From an uncultured Prevotella sp. (GTDB taxonomy: Bacteria; Bacteroidota; Bacteroidia; Bacteroidales; Bacteroidaceae), in contig CAKQFF010000012.1 in NCBI GenBank assembly GCA_934230685.1, positions 1 through 23,303 of the forward strand: a stretch of DNA of 23,303 nt. Reading direction: 5' to 3'. The notes below the pieces were generated by a model. That model was not told the DNA's origin, did no database searches, and saw only the letters and a program-made list of their open reading frames with translations. The translations under genes and the position numbers were made by a program. Below are positions 9,136 to 15,656 of the stretch, one piece after another (position 1 is the stretch's first letter; every line of letters starts with the position of its first letter).

Positions 9136-9169
9136 CAAAAATACTGCTTTTTATTGAGATAAGCCCAAA
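9136..9169 (-). promoter_or_regulatory. Promoter for pyrK-pyrD (Bacteroidota type)
   Basis: On the minus strand TATTTTTG (9143-9136) matches the Bacteroidota -7 consensus TAnnTTTG exactly. A TTTG at 9169-9166 could be the -33 element, with a 22-nt gap, slightly longer than the usual 19-21. The start of transcription would be near 9129. Confidence 0.5.
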
Positions 9170-9216
9170 GTTGGCGAATAATTTCATAAAGTATCCCTAA
9201 ATAGAATTTTTTGTTG

Positions 9217-9224
9217 TAAATTTG
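9217..9224 (+). promoter_or_regulatory. -7 promoter element for the putrescine operon
   Basis: TAAATTTG matches TAnnTTTG exactly, 48 nt before the chosen aguA start at 9273. No convincing TTTG lies at the expected -33 distance. An in-frame ATG at 9226 or earlier would fall inside or right against this element, which supports translation starting at 9273. Confidence 0.45.
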
Positions 9225-9272
9225 CATGTGTATCCGAACGAACTTTTTTTAAAAAACGAACATATATTATTT

Positions 9273-10322
9273 ATGACAACCAGCAAGTATATTCTTCCTG
9301 CCGAATGGTATCGCCAGGCTTGTGTGCAGCTCACTTGGCCACACGAGGCTACCGATTGGAGTCCTTATCTCGACGACATCACCGAGACATTCATTCAGAT
9401 AGCAAAGGCTGTGGCTCAATACGAGTCGCTTGTCGTTGCCGCCAAATATCCCGAGCGTGTGCGTGAGCAGCTTGAGGACAGCCTGAGTGATGAGGAGATG
9501 AGCCGTGTGAGCATATACGAGTGCGACAACAACGACACTTGGGCGCGCGACCATGCCTTCCTTACGCTTGTTCCTGCGTCGGATGTCTCGGCTCCATGCC
9601 GCTTGCTCGACTTCCGTTTCAATGGATGGGGCGAGAAGTTTGCTGCCGACAAGGATAATCTTATCAACCGCACATTGTTCCAGAAGGGCGTGTTCAAGGG
9701 TGAGCGTGTGGATTATGACGACTTTGTGCTCGAGGGAGGCTCGATAGAGAGCGACGGTCGGGGCACAGTTCTCACAACGAGCGTTTGCCTTATGGCTCCC
9801 CATCGCAATCAGCCTATGACTCAGGAGGAGGTGGAGCAGGTGCTTAAGGAGCGTCTTTGCGCTCGCAAGATTGTATGGTTCGACCACGGACAGCTCATAG
9901 GCGATGATACCGACGGACATATCGACACTATTGTGCGCCTTTGTCCCAACAACACCTTATTATATATAGGATGTGATGATGAGCAAGACCCGCAGTATGC
10001 CGACCTCAAGGCTCTTGAGGAGCAGCTTAAGTCTGCCACCGATGCCGACGGCAACCCTTACCGTTTGCTCAAGCTCCCCATGCCCAACGCTATTTACGAC
10101 GATGGCGACCGTCTGCCGGCTACCTATGCCAACTTCCTTATATTGAATGGAGCTGTGATAGTGCCTACCTACGACCAGGAGCAGAACGACGCCAAGGCCA
10201 TGGAACTTGTGGCTGAGGCCTTCCCCGGCTACGACATCATAGGCATCGACTCGCGCACAATAGTGCGTCAGCATGGTTCGATACATTGTCTTACTATGCA
10301 GTATCCCGAGGAATGCCAGTAG
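9273..10322 (+). CDS. aguA: Agmatine deiminase (peptidyl-arginine deiminase family)
   Basis: 349 residues from the ATG at 9273 (MTTSKYILPAEWYRQACVQL), which starts at the family's usual PAEW motif; the frame is open further upstream, but that part overlaps the likely promoter. The enzyme hydrolyses agmatine to N-carbamoylputrescine and ammonia. Guanidine-modifying-enzyme motifs are present: NDTWARDHAF (Asp93), LEGGSIESDGRGT (Glu154), GDDTDGHIDT (His216) and the nucleophile near the end, GSIHCLT (Cys339). No signal peptide is seen, so it is cytoplasmic, unlike secreted Porphyromonas-type peptidyl-arginine deiminases. An N-carbamoylputrescine amidase two genes downstream supports the agmatine substrate. 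The end overlaps the next gene by 10 nt. Confidence 0.92.
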   Translation: MTTSKYILPAEWYRQACVQLTWPHEATDWSPYLDDITETFIQIAKAVAQYESLVVAAKYPERVREQLEDSLSDEEMSRVSIYECDNNDTWARDHAFLTLVPASDVSAPCRLLDFRFNGWGEKFAADKDNLINRTLFQKGVFKGERVDYDDFVLEGGSIESDGRGTVLTTSVCLMAPHRNQPMTQEEVEQVLKERLCARKIVWFDHGQLIGDDTDGHIDTIVRLCPNNTLLYIGCDDEQDPQYADLKALEEQLKSATDADGNPYRLLKLPMPNAIYDDGDRLPATYANFLILNGAVIVPTYDQEQNDAKAMELVAEAFPGYDIIGIDSRTIVRQHGSIHCLTMQYPEECQ

Positions 10323-11116
10323 TCGAGATTACGTCTTTGGGCCAGCCTGGCGTTGAGGTGTATGGCAACCTGACCGAGAAACAGCTGCGCCACCAATATG
10401 AGCATGGCAACGGCATATTCATAGTGGAGAGCCCGAAGGTCATCATCCGTGCCTTGGATGCAGGCTATGAGCCTTTGTCGCTGCTTTGCGAGGAGAGACA
10501 TGTCGAGGGAGATGCTGCCGAGATAATAAGCCGTTGTCCCAACATACCCGTGTATACGGGAAGCCGCGAGCTCCTTGCCACGCTTACGGGATATGTGCTT
10601 ACGCGTGGTGTGCTATGTGCCATGCGCCGTCCCTTGCCACGCACGGTGGAAGAGGTGTGCAGCGGGGCAAAGCGTGTGGTGGTGATTGATGGTGTGGTCG
10701 ATTCCACTAATGTGGGAGCGATATTCCGTTCGGCTTCTGCCCTTGGCATAGATGCCGCCTTGCTCACCCGCACATCGTGCGACCCCTTGACGCGCCGCTC
10801 CGTTAGAGTGTCGATGGGAGCTGTGTTCTCCATTCCTTGGACTTGGATGGACGGTCCGTTGCACAATCTCAACAATATAGGATTGCGCACGGCAGCCATG
10901 GCTCTTACCGACCGTTCGGTGTCGATAGACAATTCCCAGCTTATGTCAGAGCCTCGCCTTGCTATAGTCATGGGCAACGAAGGCGACGGTCTGCCACAAG
11001 CCACCATCGATGATGCCGACTATGTGGTGCGCATACCTATGTCGCATGGTGTCGACTCGCTGAATGTGGCGGCTGCGGCTGCTGTGGCGTTTTGGCAACT
11101 TAGAGGAAACAAATAA
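10313..11116 (+). CDS. TrmH/SpoU-family RNA 2'-O-methyltransferase
   Basis: 267 residues from the ATG at 10313; another in-frame ATG at 10286 would add nine residues and lengthen the overlap with aguA from 10 to 37 nt. All three SPOUT motifs are visible: NVGAIFRSASALG (133-145), IVMGNEGDGLP (218-228) and IPMSHGVDSLNVAAAAAVAF (241-260). These form the trefoil-knot SAM site, with the motif-1 Arg used in catalysis. The N-terminal 110 residues (GIFIVESPKVIIRALDAGYE) resemble the substrate-binding domain of rRNA methyltransferases of this group. The RNA target, rRNA or tRNA, cannot be assigned. Its place between aguA and aguB with overlapping or 13-nt junctions means it is almost surely co-transcribed with putrescine synthesis. 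Confidence 0.88.
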   Translation: MPVVEITSLGQPGVEVYGNLTEKQLRHQYEHGNGIFIVESPKVIIRALDAGYEPLSLLCEERHVEGDAAEIISRCPNIPVYTGSRELLATLTGYVLTRGVLCAMRRPLPRTVEEVCSGAKRVVVIDGVVDSTNVGAIFRSASALGIDAALLTRTSCDPLTRRSVRVSMGAVFSIPWTWMDGPLHNLNNIGLRTAAMALTDRSVSIDNSQLMSEPRLAIVMGNEGDGLPQATIDDADYVVRIPMSHGVDSLNVAAAAAVAFWQLRGNK

Positions 11117-11129
11117 AATAAAAAAAGAT

Positions 11130-12014
11130 ATGAAGAATTTGAAGATTGGATTTCTTCAGCTGCACAATGTGGCTGACACGAAGACAAACGTTCTGCGTCT
11201 TGCAGAGGGTATAAGAGACTTGGCTCACCGTGGTGCTGAGCTCGTAGTGTTGCAGGAACTGCACAACTCGCTATATTTTTGCCAGGTTGAGGATGTCAAC
11301 AATTTTGATTTGGCTGAGCCTATACCAGGTCCTTCAACCGAGTTCTTTGGTAAGGTGGCTAAGAGTTGCAATGTTGTTATTGTTACTTCGCTCTTCGAGC
11401 GTCGTGCTCCAGGTCTCTATCACAACACGGCTGTAGTGATAGAGCGCGACGGAACGATAGCCGGCAAATACCGCAAGATGCACATCCCCGACGATCCTGC
11501 TTACTACGAGAAGTTCTACTTCACACCCGGCGACCTTGGTTTCCACCCAATCCAGACAAGCGTAGGCAAGCTTGGAGTGCTTGTTTGCTGGGACCAGTGG
11601 TATCCCGAGGCAGCAAGACTTATGGCTTTGCAGGGAGCCGAACTCCTTATTTATCCTACTGCCATTGGCTATGCAGCCAACGACACAGAGGAGGAGCAGC
11701 AGCGCCAGCGCGAGGCATGGACAACTGTGCAGCGTGGTCATGCTGTGGCTAACGGACTGCCAGTAATATCGGTCAACCGTGTGGGCTTCGAGCCCGACCC
11801 AAGTGGACAGACCGAGGGAATAGAGTTCTGGGGCTCGTCAATGGTTGTTGGTCCGCAGGGCGAAATGCTCTACCGCTCTTCGTCTAACGAGGAAGAAAGC
11901 ATCATTGTGGAGGTAGACTTGGCTCATAGCGAGGACGTGCGCCGTTGGTGGCCCTTCCTTCGCGACCGTCGCATCGACAAGTATGGCGACATTGTGAAGC
12001 GGTTTATTGACTAA
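11130..12014 (+). CDS. aguB: N-carbamoylputrescine amidase (nitrilase family)
   Basis: 294 residues from the ATG at 11130, behind an A-rich leader. The enzyme converts N-carbamoylputrescine to putrescine, CO2 and ammonia. The nitrilase triad is clear: Glu43 in LQELHNSLYF, Lys116 in GKYRKMHIPDDPAYYEKFYF and Cys153 in VLVCWDQWYPEAARL. The YYEKFYFTPGD segment and the length match AguB rather than general amidases. Together with aguA it completes the agmatine route to putrescine; an arginine decarboxylase would be needed elsewhere in the genome. The gene ends 35 nt before a toxin-antitoxin pair. Confidence 0.94.
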   Translation: MKNLKIGFLQLHNVADTKTNVLRLAEGIRDLAHRGAELVVLQELHNSLYFCQVEDVNNFDLAEPIPGPSTEFFGKVAKSCNVVIVTSLFERRAPGLYHNTAVVIERDGTIAGKYRKMHIPDDPAYYEKFYFTPGDLGFHPIQTSVGKLGVLVCWDQWYPEAARLMALQGAELLIYPTAIGYAANDTEEEQQRQREAWTTVQRGHAVANGLPVISVNRVGFEPDPSGQTEGIEFWGSSMVVGPQGEMLYRSSSNEEESIIVEVDLAHSEDVRRWWPFLRDRRIDKYGDIVKRFID

Positions 12015-12038
12015 GAGAGGTTTTCCGGTAAATATACG

Positions 12039-12045
12039 AAAGGAG
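12039..12045 (+). promoter_or_regulatory. Strong Shine-Dalgarno site for hepT
   Basis: AAAGGAG lies 4 nt before the ATG at 12050. The other genes in the window have A-rich leaders without such a site, as is usual in Bacteroidota. The site supports the chosen start and hints that this gene pair came from elsewhere. Confidence 0.6.
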
Positions 12046-12049
12046 TAAT

Positions 12050-12493
12050 ATGAATAACAATTCCTTAGATATGCGCTGGGTTCAGCGTCTTGCCAATTAC
12101 GACAAGGCGCTTGAACGCTTGCAGGCTGCGGTACAGATTGTTTCCGCAGCCAAAATGTTCAGTGGCGAAGTGGACGACTTGCTTAAAGAGGGTCTGATTC
12201 AGCGATTTGAATATACGCAGGAGTTGGCGTGGAAGGTGATGAAGGATTATGAGGAATATCAGGGACTCACAGACATTCAAGGTTCACGCGACGCTATACG
12301 CAAGGCATTGCAGATGGGTATTGTGGAAAGTCGCTCCTGGATGGATACTATTGTCTCTCGTAATCTTACGTCGCATTGTTATGATGAGGCTGAGTTCAAT
12401 CAGGTGCTTGGGCAAATAATTAATGACTATATGCCAATATTTAAGAGCTTCAGCTTGAAAATGAACGAGATTAAATCGGATAATAATATATGA
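12050..12493 (+). CDS. HepT-like HEPN toxin (HI0074-type, NTase substrate-binding family)
   Basis: 147 residues, mostly helical. It carries the HEPN ribonuclease motif Rx4H within VSRNLTSHCYDE (Arg104, His109), extended to Rx4HxY by Tyr111. In characterised HepT/MntA systems that Tyr is adenylylated by the MntA partner, which silences the RNase. The family is also annotated as nucleotidyltransferase substrate-binding protein. The stop overlaps the next start in ATGA (12490-12493), typical of two-gene toxin-antitoxin operons. The sequence is AT-richer than the metabolic genes before it, and it has a strong Shine-Dalgarno site. Toxin activity is inferred from the motifs. Confidence 0.85.
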   Translation: MNNNSLDMRWVQRLANYDKALERLQAAVQIVSAAKMFSGEVDDLLKEGLIQRFEYTQELAWKVMKDYEEYQGLTDIQGSRDAIRKALQMGIVESRSWMDTIVSRNLTSHCYDEAEFNQVLGQIINDYMPIFKSFSLKMNEIKSDNNI

Positions 12494-12801
12494 AATATGG
12501 CATAGAAGAGGACGATTGGAGCAAAATATGCCGTGTGTTCTCCGGTTTTGTAAATATAAAGAAAGCTGTGCTTTTTGGCTCAAGGGCAAAAGGAACAAAC
12601 AAGCCTTTCTCTGATGTTGACATAGCATTAATAGGTGATAAGTTGACAATAAGCGATTTGTTGCGCTTGCATACAGAGATTGATGATTTGCTCTTGCCAT
12701 TTGAATTTGATTTTCTTATTTATGGCAATATCACAAATAAGGAATTGCGCAACCATATTGACCGAAGAGGACAGGTGGTTTATGAAAAGATGTTGCCATA
12801 G
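12490..12801 (+). CDS. MntA-like minimal nucleotidyltransferase antitoxin
   Basis: 103 residues. Residues 29-46 (FGSRAKGTNKPFSDVDIA) fit GSx10DxD exactly (Gly30-Ser31, Asp42, Asp44), the metal-binding NTase motif of MNT proteins. A third acidic position is likely in PFEFDFLIYG. In known pairs MntA transfers AMP to the HepT Tyr and neutralises it. The 4-nt overlap with the HEPN gene and the matching motif in its partner make this a complete HEPN/MNT module. The start ATG at 12490 is fixed by the overlap. Confidence 0.88.
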   Translation: MKYGIEEDDWSKICRVFSGFVNIKKAVLFGSRAKGTNKPFSDVDIALIGDKLTISDLLRLHTEIDDLLLPFEFDFLIYGNITNKELRNHIDRRGQVVYEKMLP

Positions 12802-12817
12802 AGTAAATAAAAAACGT

Positions 12818-12857
12818 CGTATCATGGCATGAAATGATTGTTTCAAGCCATGATACG
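12818..12857 (+). terminator. Long hairpin after the HepT/MntA pair
   Basis: CGTATCATGGC (12818-12828) pairs with GCCATGATACG (12847-12857). Inside, TGAAA pairs with TTTCA after one mismatch, leaving a 6-nt loop. It lies between convergent genes and may end transcription from either side. The right half is also part of the 21-bp repeat. Confidence 0.45.
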
Positions 12858-12888
12858 GTCGTTTCAAGTCATGATATGGTTGTTTCAC
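12826..12888. repeat. 21-bp tandem repeat, three units
   Basis: Units lie at 12826-12846, 12847-12867 and 12868-12888. They share the core CATGATAYGGTYGTTTCA, with the first unit the most diverged. A reversed half-unit precedes them at 12815-12828, creating the adjacent hairpin. The array ends 8 nt before the stop codon of the licD-like gene. Confidence 0.7.
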
Positions 12889-12896
12889 ATACTTAT

Positions 12897-13724
12897 TTAT
12901 ATAAGGTTTTTGTTTTCCTCAAAGTCTTTATACGAATGCTCCAAGTCCAGATAATGGAAGTTGTGTTGTCGCTGGTCGTCGTGTGGCGGTATCGCCATGT
13001 AGTTGCCATACTTGTTGGACAAGTAGGTGTTGTAGTCGGCCACTCCCTTCAGCATTGCATCCTCGAATGTGTAGGGAGTAGGAGTGCCGAGAGTGGATTT
13101 AAGCAATGTGCCTTTTGATCCGTCGTCGTAGTCGGCTACAAGTCGGCAATGGTCGAAGTCGTATTTCTGCAGCAATGTTCTGATATGTTGCTGTACTTGC
13201 TGCATGGTGTAGAGCTTGCGGCAAAGAAGTGGCAACCATGAGCTTGGCCCGTGACCATGCTTGTAGGGGTCGCGATGGATAAGATACAGCACCCGCTTGT
13301 AGTATTCGTATTTGGCGAAGTGTAGCTTGCGCTTAAGCCATCCCTCAGGAGCACCGTCGATAGGGAACACATCGATATAGATGCCACCGAGATAGCGCAG
13401 GTGCATACGCTCGATGAGAGTGGTTGAAGCGTCTTGTATCTTGCCGAAAGGCAGAGGATATTCGCTGTCGGTCTCGGTGCAAACCATCTCGTAGGGTTCA
13501 GGAAGCCATTCGGCAGCATGCTCTACAAGAAGGTTGTAGTCGGCGCGTGGCATGGCAATGTCGAGGTCGTCGTCCCAAGGAATGAATCCCTTATGGCGAA
13601 TGGCGCCAATCATTGTTCCTGCCCAGATGTAGTAGCGCAAGTTATATTTCTCGCACACCGCATCCACAGCCTTTGCTATTTTCAGGATATGCTTGTGCAC
13701 ATCATCTATATCGTAGTTGGCCAT
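12897..13724 (-). CDS. LicD-family phosphotransferase
   Basis: 275 residues. The LicD signature is at residues 36-63 (GTMIGAIRHKGFIPWDDDLD then IAMPRADY), followed by GGIYIDVFPIDGAPEG. LicD enzymes move phosphocholine or related groups from a CDP-linked donor to a surface sugar. No membrane segment is seen, so it acts in the cytoplasm on a glycan precursor. It is the last gene of a minus-strand trio with a LicC-like cytidylyltransferase (23 nt upstream) and a PLP enzyme, which points to a phospho-amino-alcohol decoration. No choline uptake (LicB) or choline kinase (LicA) gene is in the window, so the transferred group may not be choline. Confidence 0.88.
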   Translation of the reverse strand: MANYDIDDVHKHILKIAKAVDAVCEKYNLRYYIWAGTMIGAIRHKGFIPWDDDLDIAMPRADYNLLVEHAAEWLPEPYEMVCTETDSEYPLPFGKIQDASTTLIERMHLRYLGGIYIDVFPIDGAPEGWLKRKLHFAKYEYYKRVLYLIHRDPYKHGHGPSSWLPLLCRKLYTMQQVQQHIRTLLQKYDFDHCRLVADYDDGSKGTLLKSTLGTPTPYTFEDAMLKGVADYNTYLSNKYGNYMAIPPHDDQRQHNFHYLDLEHSYKDFEENKNLI

Positions 13725-13747
13725 CTTAATGCAATCTTGTTGATGAT

Positions 13748-14476
13748 TTATAATAGATCTTCAGGAATGAGTTCCTTTGCCTGTTTGAAGTCGTCCACAG
13801 TGTCAAGCTCAATGGAGAAGAGGTCGGTGGTGTTGACAGCACGGAAGCTGTAGCCTTGCGGAATGAGTCGCTCGAAGGCACGCTCATAGAATATGTCCAC
13901 AAGATACTCTTGCTCTATCATCTTTTCGAGTTCCGCGTACAGAGCCTTGCTGTAGTCTGCCTCAATCTTCTCGATGCCTACCGACTCGCCGAGTGCACGG
14001 CTTATCTCAAGCGTCTTGCTTATCTCCGTCACCATATTGTCGGCATCCACAATCACCTTCATCTCCTCCTCGCCAAGTTTGTGGGTGTTTACGGCGAGAG
14101 CAGTATTCTTGGTTTCTACTATGCGCTTCACTACGGCAGGGTCGAAGAGTATGTCGCTGTCGAGCAGGATAAAGTCTTCGCCGTCGACGTTTGGGCGGGC
14201 TAGCCACAGAGAGTATATGTTGTTGGTTGTGGCGTAGTCTGCATTATTAATAAATGTGAGGCGCATGTCGGGATAGTGCTCGGTGAGGAAGGAGCGTATC
14301 ATTTCCTCGCGGTAGCCCGTTACAACAGTAAGGTCGTTAATGCCTGCTGCCTTCACGCTGTCGACAGTGCGCTGCAAGAGTGAGCGCGAGCCAACAGTGA
14401 GCAAGCACTTAGGACATTTGTCGGTAAGCGGACGTAGGCGCGAAGCCATGCCCGCTGCAAGAATCACTGCTTTCAT
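13748..14476 (-). CDS. LicC-like CTP:phospho-alcohol cytidylyltransferase
   Basis: 242 residues from the ATG at 14476 (MKAVILAAGMASRLRPLTDK); the longer open frame upstream would overlap the PLP gene. The N-terminal nucleotide-binding loop LAAGMASRLRPLT and the Lys in KCPKCLLTVG are typical of sugar-phosphate-type nucleotidyltransferases. FINNADYATTNNIYSLWLA and FILLDSDILFD (metal-binding Asp) are close to LicC and related phosphocholine cytidylyltransferases. The expected product is a CDP-activated phospho-alcohol for the LicD-like protein next door. Its start overlaps the PLP gene's stop in ATGA (14473-14476), so translation is coupled. Whether it uses phosphocholine, phosphoethanolamine or another phosphate ester is unknown. 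Confidence 0.82.
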   Translation of the reverse strand: MKAVILAAGMASRLRPLTDKCPKCLLTVGSRSLLQRTVDSVKAAGINDLTVVTGYREEMIRSFLTEHYPDMRLTFINNADYATTNNIYSLWLARPNVDGEDFILLDSDILFDPAVVKRIVETKNTALAVNTHKLGEEEMKVIVDADNMVTEISKTLEISRALGESVGIEKIEADYSKALYAELEKMIEQEYLVDIFYERAFERLIPQGYSFRAVNTTDLFSIELDTVDDFKQAKELIPEDLL

Positions 14477-15540
14477 TTGTTGTTGAATTTTTCTGCAATA
14501 TGTTTGATGACGTCGCATACAAGACGGTTCTGCTCACGGCGACCGAGAGTGATGCGCATGTGGGTGTTGATGTCGGGTTCGTTCATGAACTTCACCTTGT
14601 AGCTCTGTTCGAAAAACTCCTGCTGCAAGGCTTCCTTCATGGCGATGGGATATTTGATGAGGATGAAATTGGCAATCGACTTATACACCTTAAATCCTGG
14701 CAGCGCGCCAATCTCAGTAGTATACATCTCGCGTGCCTCGTCCATGACGTTGGCAATCTCGCGATAGTGGTCTTCCGACTTTATAGCGGCTATAGCCACC
14801 TCTTCCGACAGTCGGTCGTAGCCAAGATACTTGTTGGCATAGCGGCTGAAACGTTCCATCATCTCGCCTTTGCCTACGAATCCGAATCCCCAACGCAAGC
14901 CAGGCAGTCCGTAGAACTTAGACAGGGTGCGGCAGAAGATGACGTTGGGGTGGCGCTCTATCATATCCTTGATGTAGCTGATGTCGGATGTGACGTATGA
15001 TGCATACGCCTCGTCGATAAGCATCAGCGATGTCTCGGGCAGCATATTGGCGAGTCGTTCAAGCTCATCATTGGTGAGTCCGTTGCCGGTGGGGTTGTTG
15101 GGCGAAGCCACAAGCATAATCTTGGGTTGCTCGTCGACAATCATCTTCTGCAGTCCTTCGAAATCGTAGGCAAAAGAGTCTTCGGTTTCGTAGACTGGAT
15201 ACTGCATGGTGATGCCGTTCACCTCGTCGGCTATCGACTTATAGTACCACCATGAGAATTTGGGGATGAACATCTTCTTGTTGCCGTCGGCTTCGGTAAG
15301 AAAATAATGCACAGCCATTTTCAGCAAGTCTTCAGCACCATATCCGAGCAAGATCTGCTTCTCGTCCATGCCGTAGTATTCGGCAAGGAACTCAGAGAAT
15401 ATGCTCTTCTTACCCTCGTCGTAGATGCGTGTGTAGAAAGCCAACTTGCGGATGTCGAAATTCTTGATAGCCTCTACCACCTCTTCGGATGGAGTGAAGT
15501 TGAACTCGTTTCTATCAAGATAATTCAATTCTGTTTTCAT
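14473..15540 (-). CDS. PLP-dependent class I/II aminotransferase, HisC/CobD-like
   Basis: 355 residues, fold-type I. Visible features are the cofactor-site segment GYGAEDLLKMAV, SPNNPTG (146-152), DEAYASYV (Asp176, Tyr179), the Schiff-base lysine Lys208 in RTLSKFYGLPGLRWGF, and a C-terminal RITLGRREQN that resembles the substrate Arg region of HisC. HisC makes histidinol phosphate; close relatives of the CobD type decarboxylate threonine-phosphate or serine-phosphate. No other his gene is nearby. The 4-nt overlap with a LicC-like gene and the following licD suggest it makes the amino-alcohol phosphate, or an amino group, for that glycan decoration (inference). It heads the trio, with a promoter-like element upstream. 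Confidence 0.82.
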   Translation of the reverse strand: MKTELNYLDRNEFNFTPSEEVVEAIKNFDIRKLAFYTRIYDEGKKSIFSEFLAEYYGMDEKQILLGYGAEDLLKMAVHYFLTEADGNKKMFIPKFSWWYYKSIADEVNGITMQYPVYETEDSFAYDFEGLQKMIVDEQPKIMLVASPNNPTGNGLTNDELERLANMLPETSLMLIDEAYASYVTSDISYIKDMIERHPNVIFCRTLSKFYGLPGLRWGFGFVGKGEMMERFSRYANKYLGYDRLSEEVAIAAIKSEDHYREIANVMDEAREMYTTEIGALPGFKVYKSIANFILIKYPIAMKEALQQEFFEQSYKVKFMNEPDINTHMRITLGRREQNRLVCDVIKHIAEKFNNK

Positions 15541-15583
15541 TATCGTTTGGAGTTGTATGTTCTTAATTTGGATGTAATTTTTG

Positions 15584-15612
15584 CAAAATTAGGCAATTTT
15601 CTTGAGATACAA
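15584..15612 (-). promoter_or_regulatory. Promoter for the PLP-licC-licD trio
   Basis: On the minus strand TAATTTTG (15591-15584) matches TAnnTTTG exactly, with TTG at 15612-15610 about 18 nt further upstream as a possible -33 element. It lies 44 nt before the start of the PLP gene and fits a three-gene transcript that starts here. Confidence 0.5.
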
Positions 15613-15656
15613 GCCTGTTGCACTTACAAATTGGCTACATAATTGCAAAAAGGACT

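Noticed and set aside
9222..9272. Upstream in-frame start for agmatine deiminase
   Set aside because: The extra 17 residues are not family-like and this start overlaps a good -7 promoter element at 9217-9224.
12834..13118. 94-codon plus-strand open frame starting in the 21-bp repeat
   Set aside because: It is antisense to the licD-like gene, and its start is repeat sequence (VVSSHD units).
12897..15540. PLP-LicC-LicD trio as a phosphonate pathway (PntC/AEP type)
   Set aside because: No PEP mutase or phosphonopyruvate decarboxylase gene is present, and the PLP enzyme is HisC/CobD-like rather than a class V AEP transaminase.
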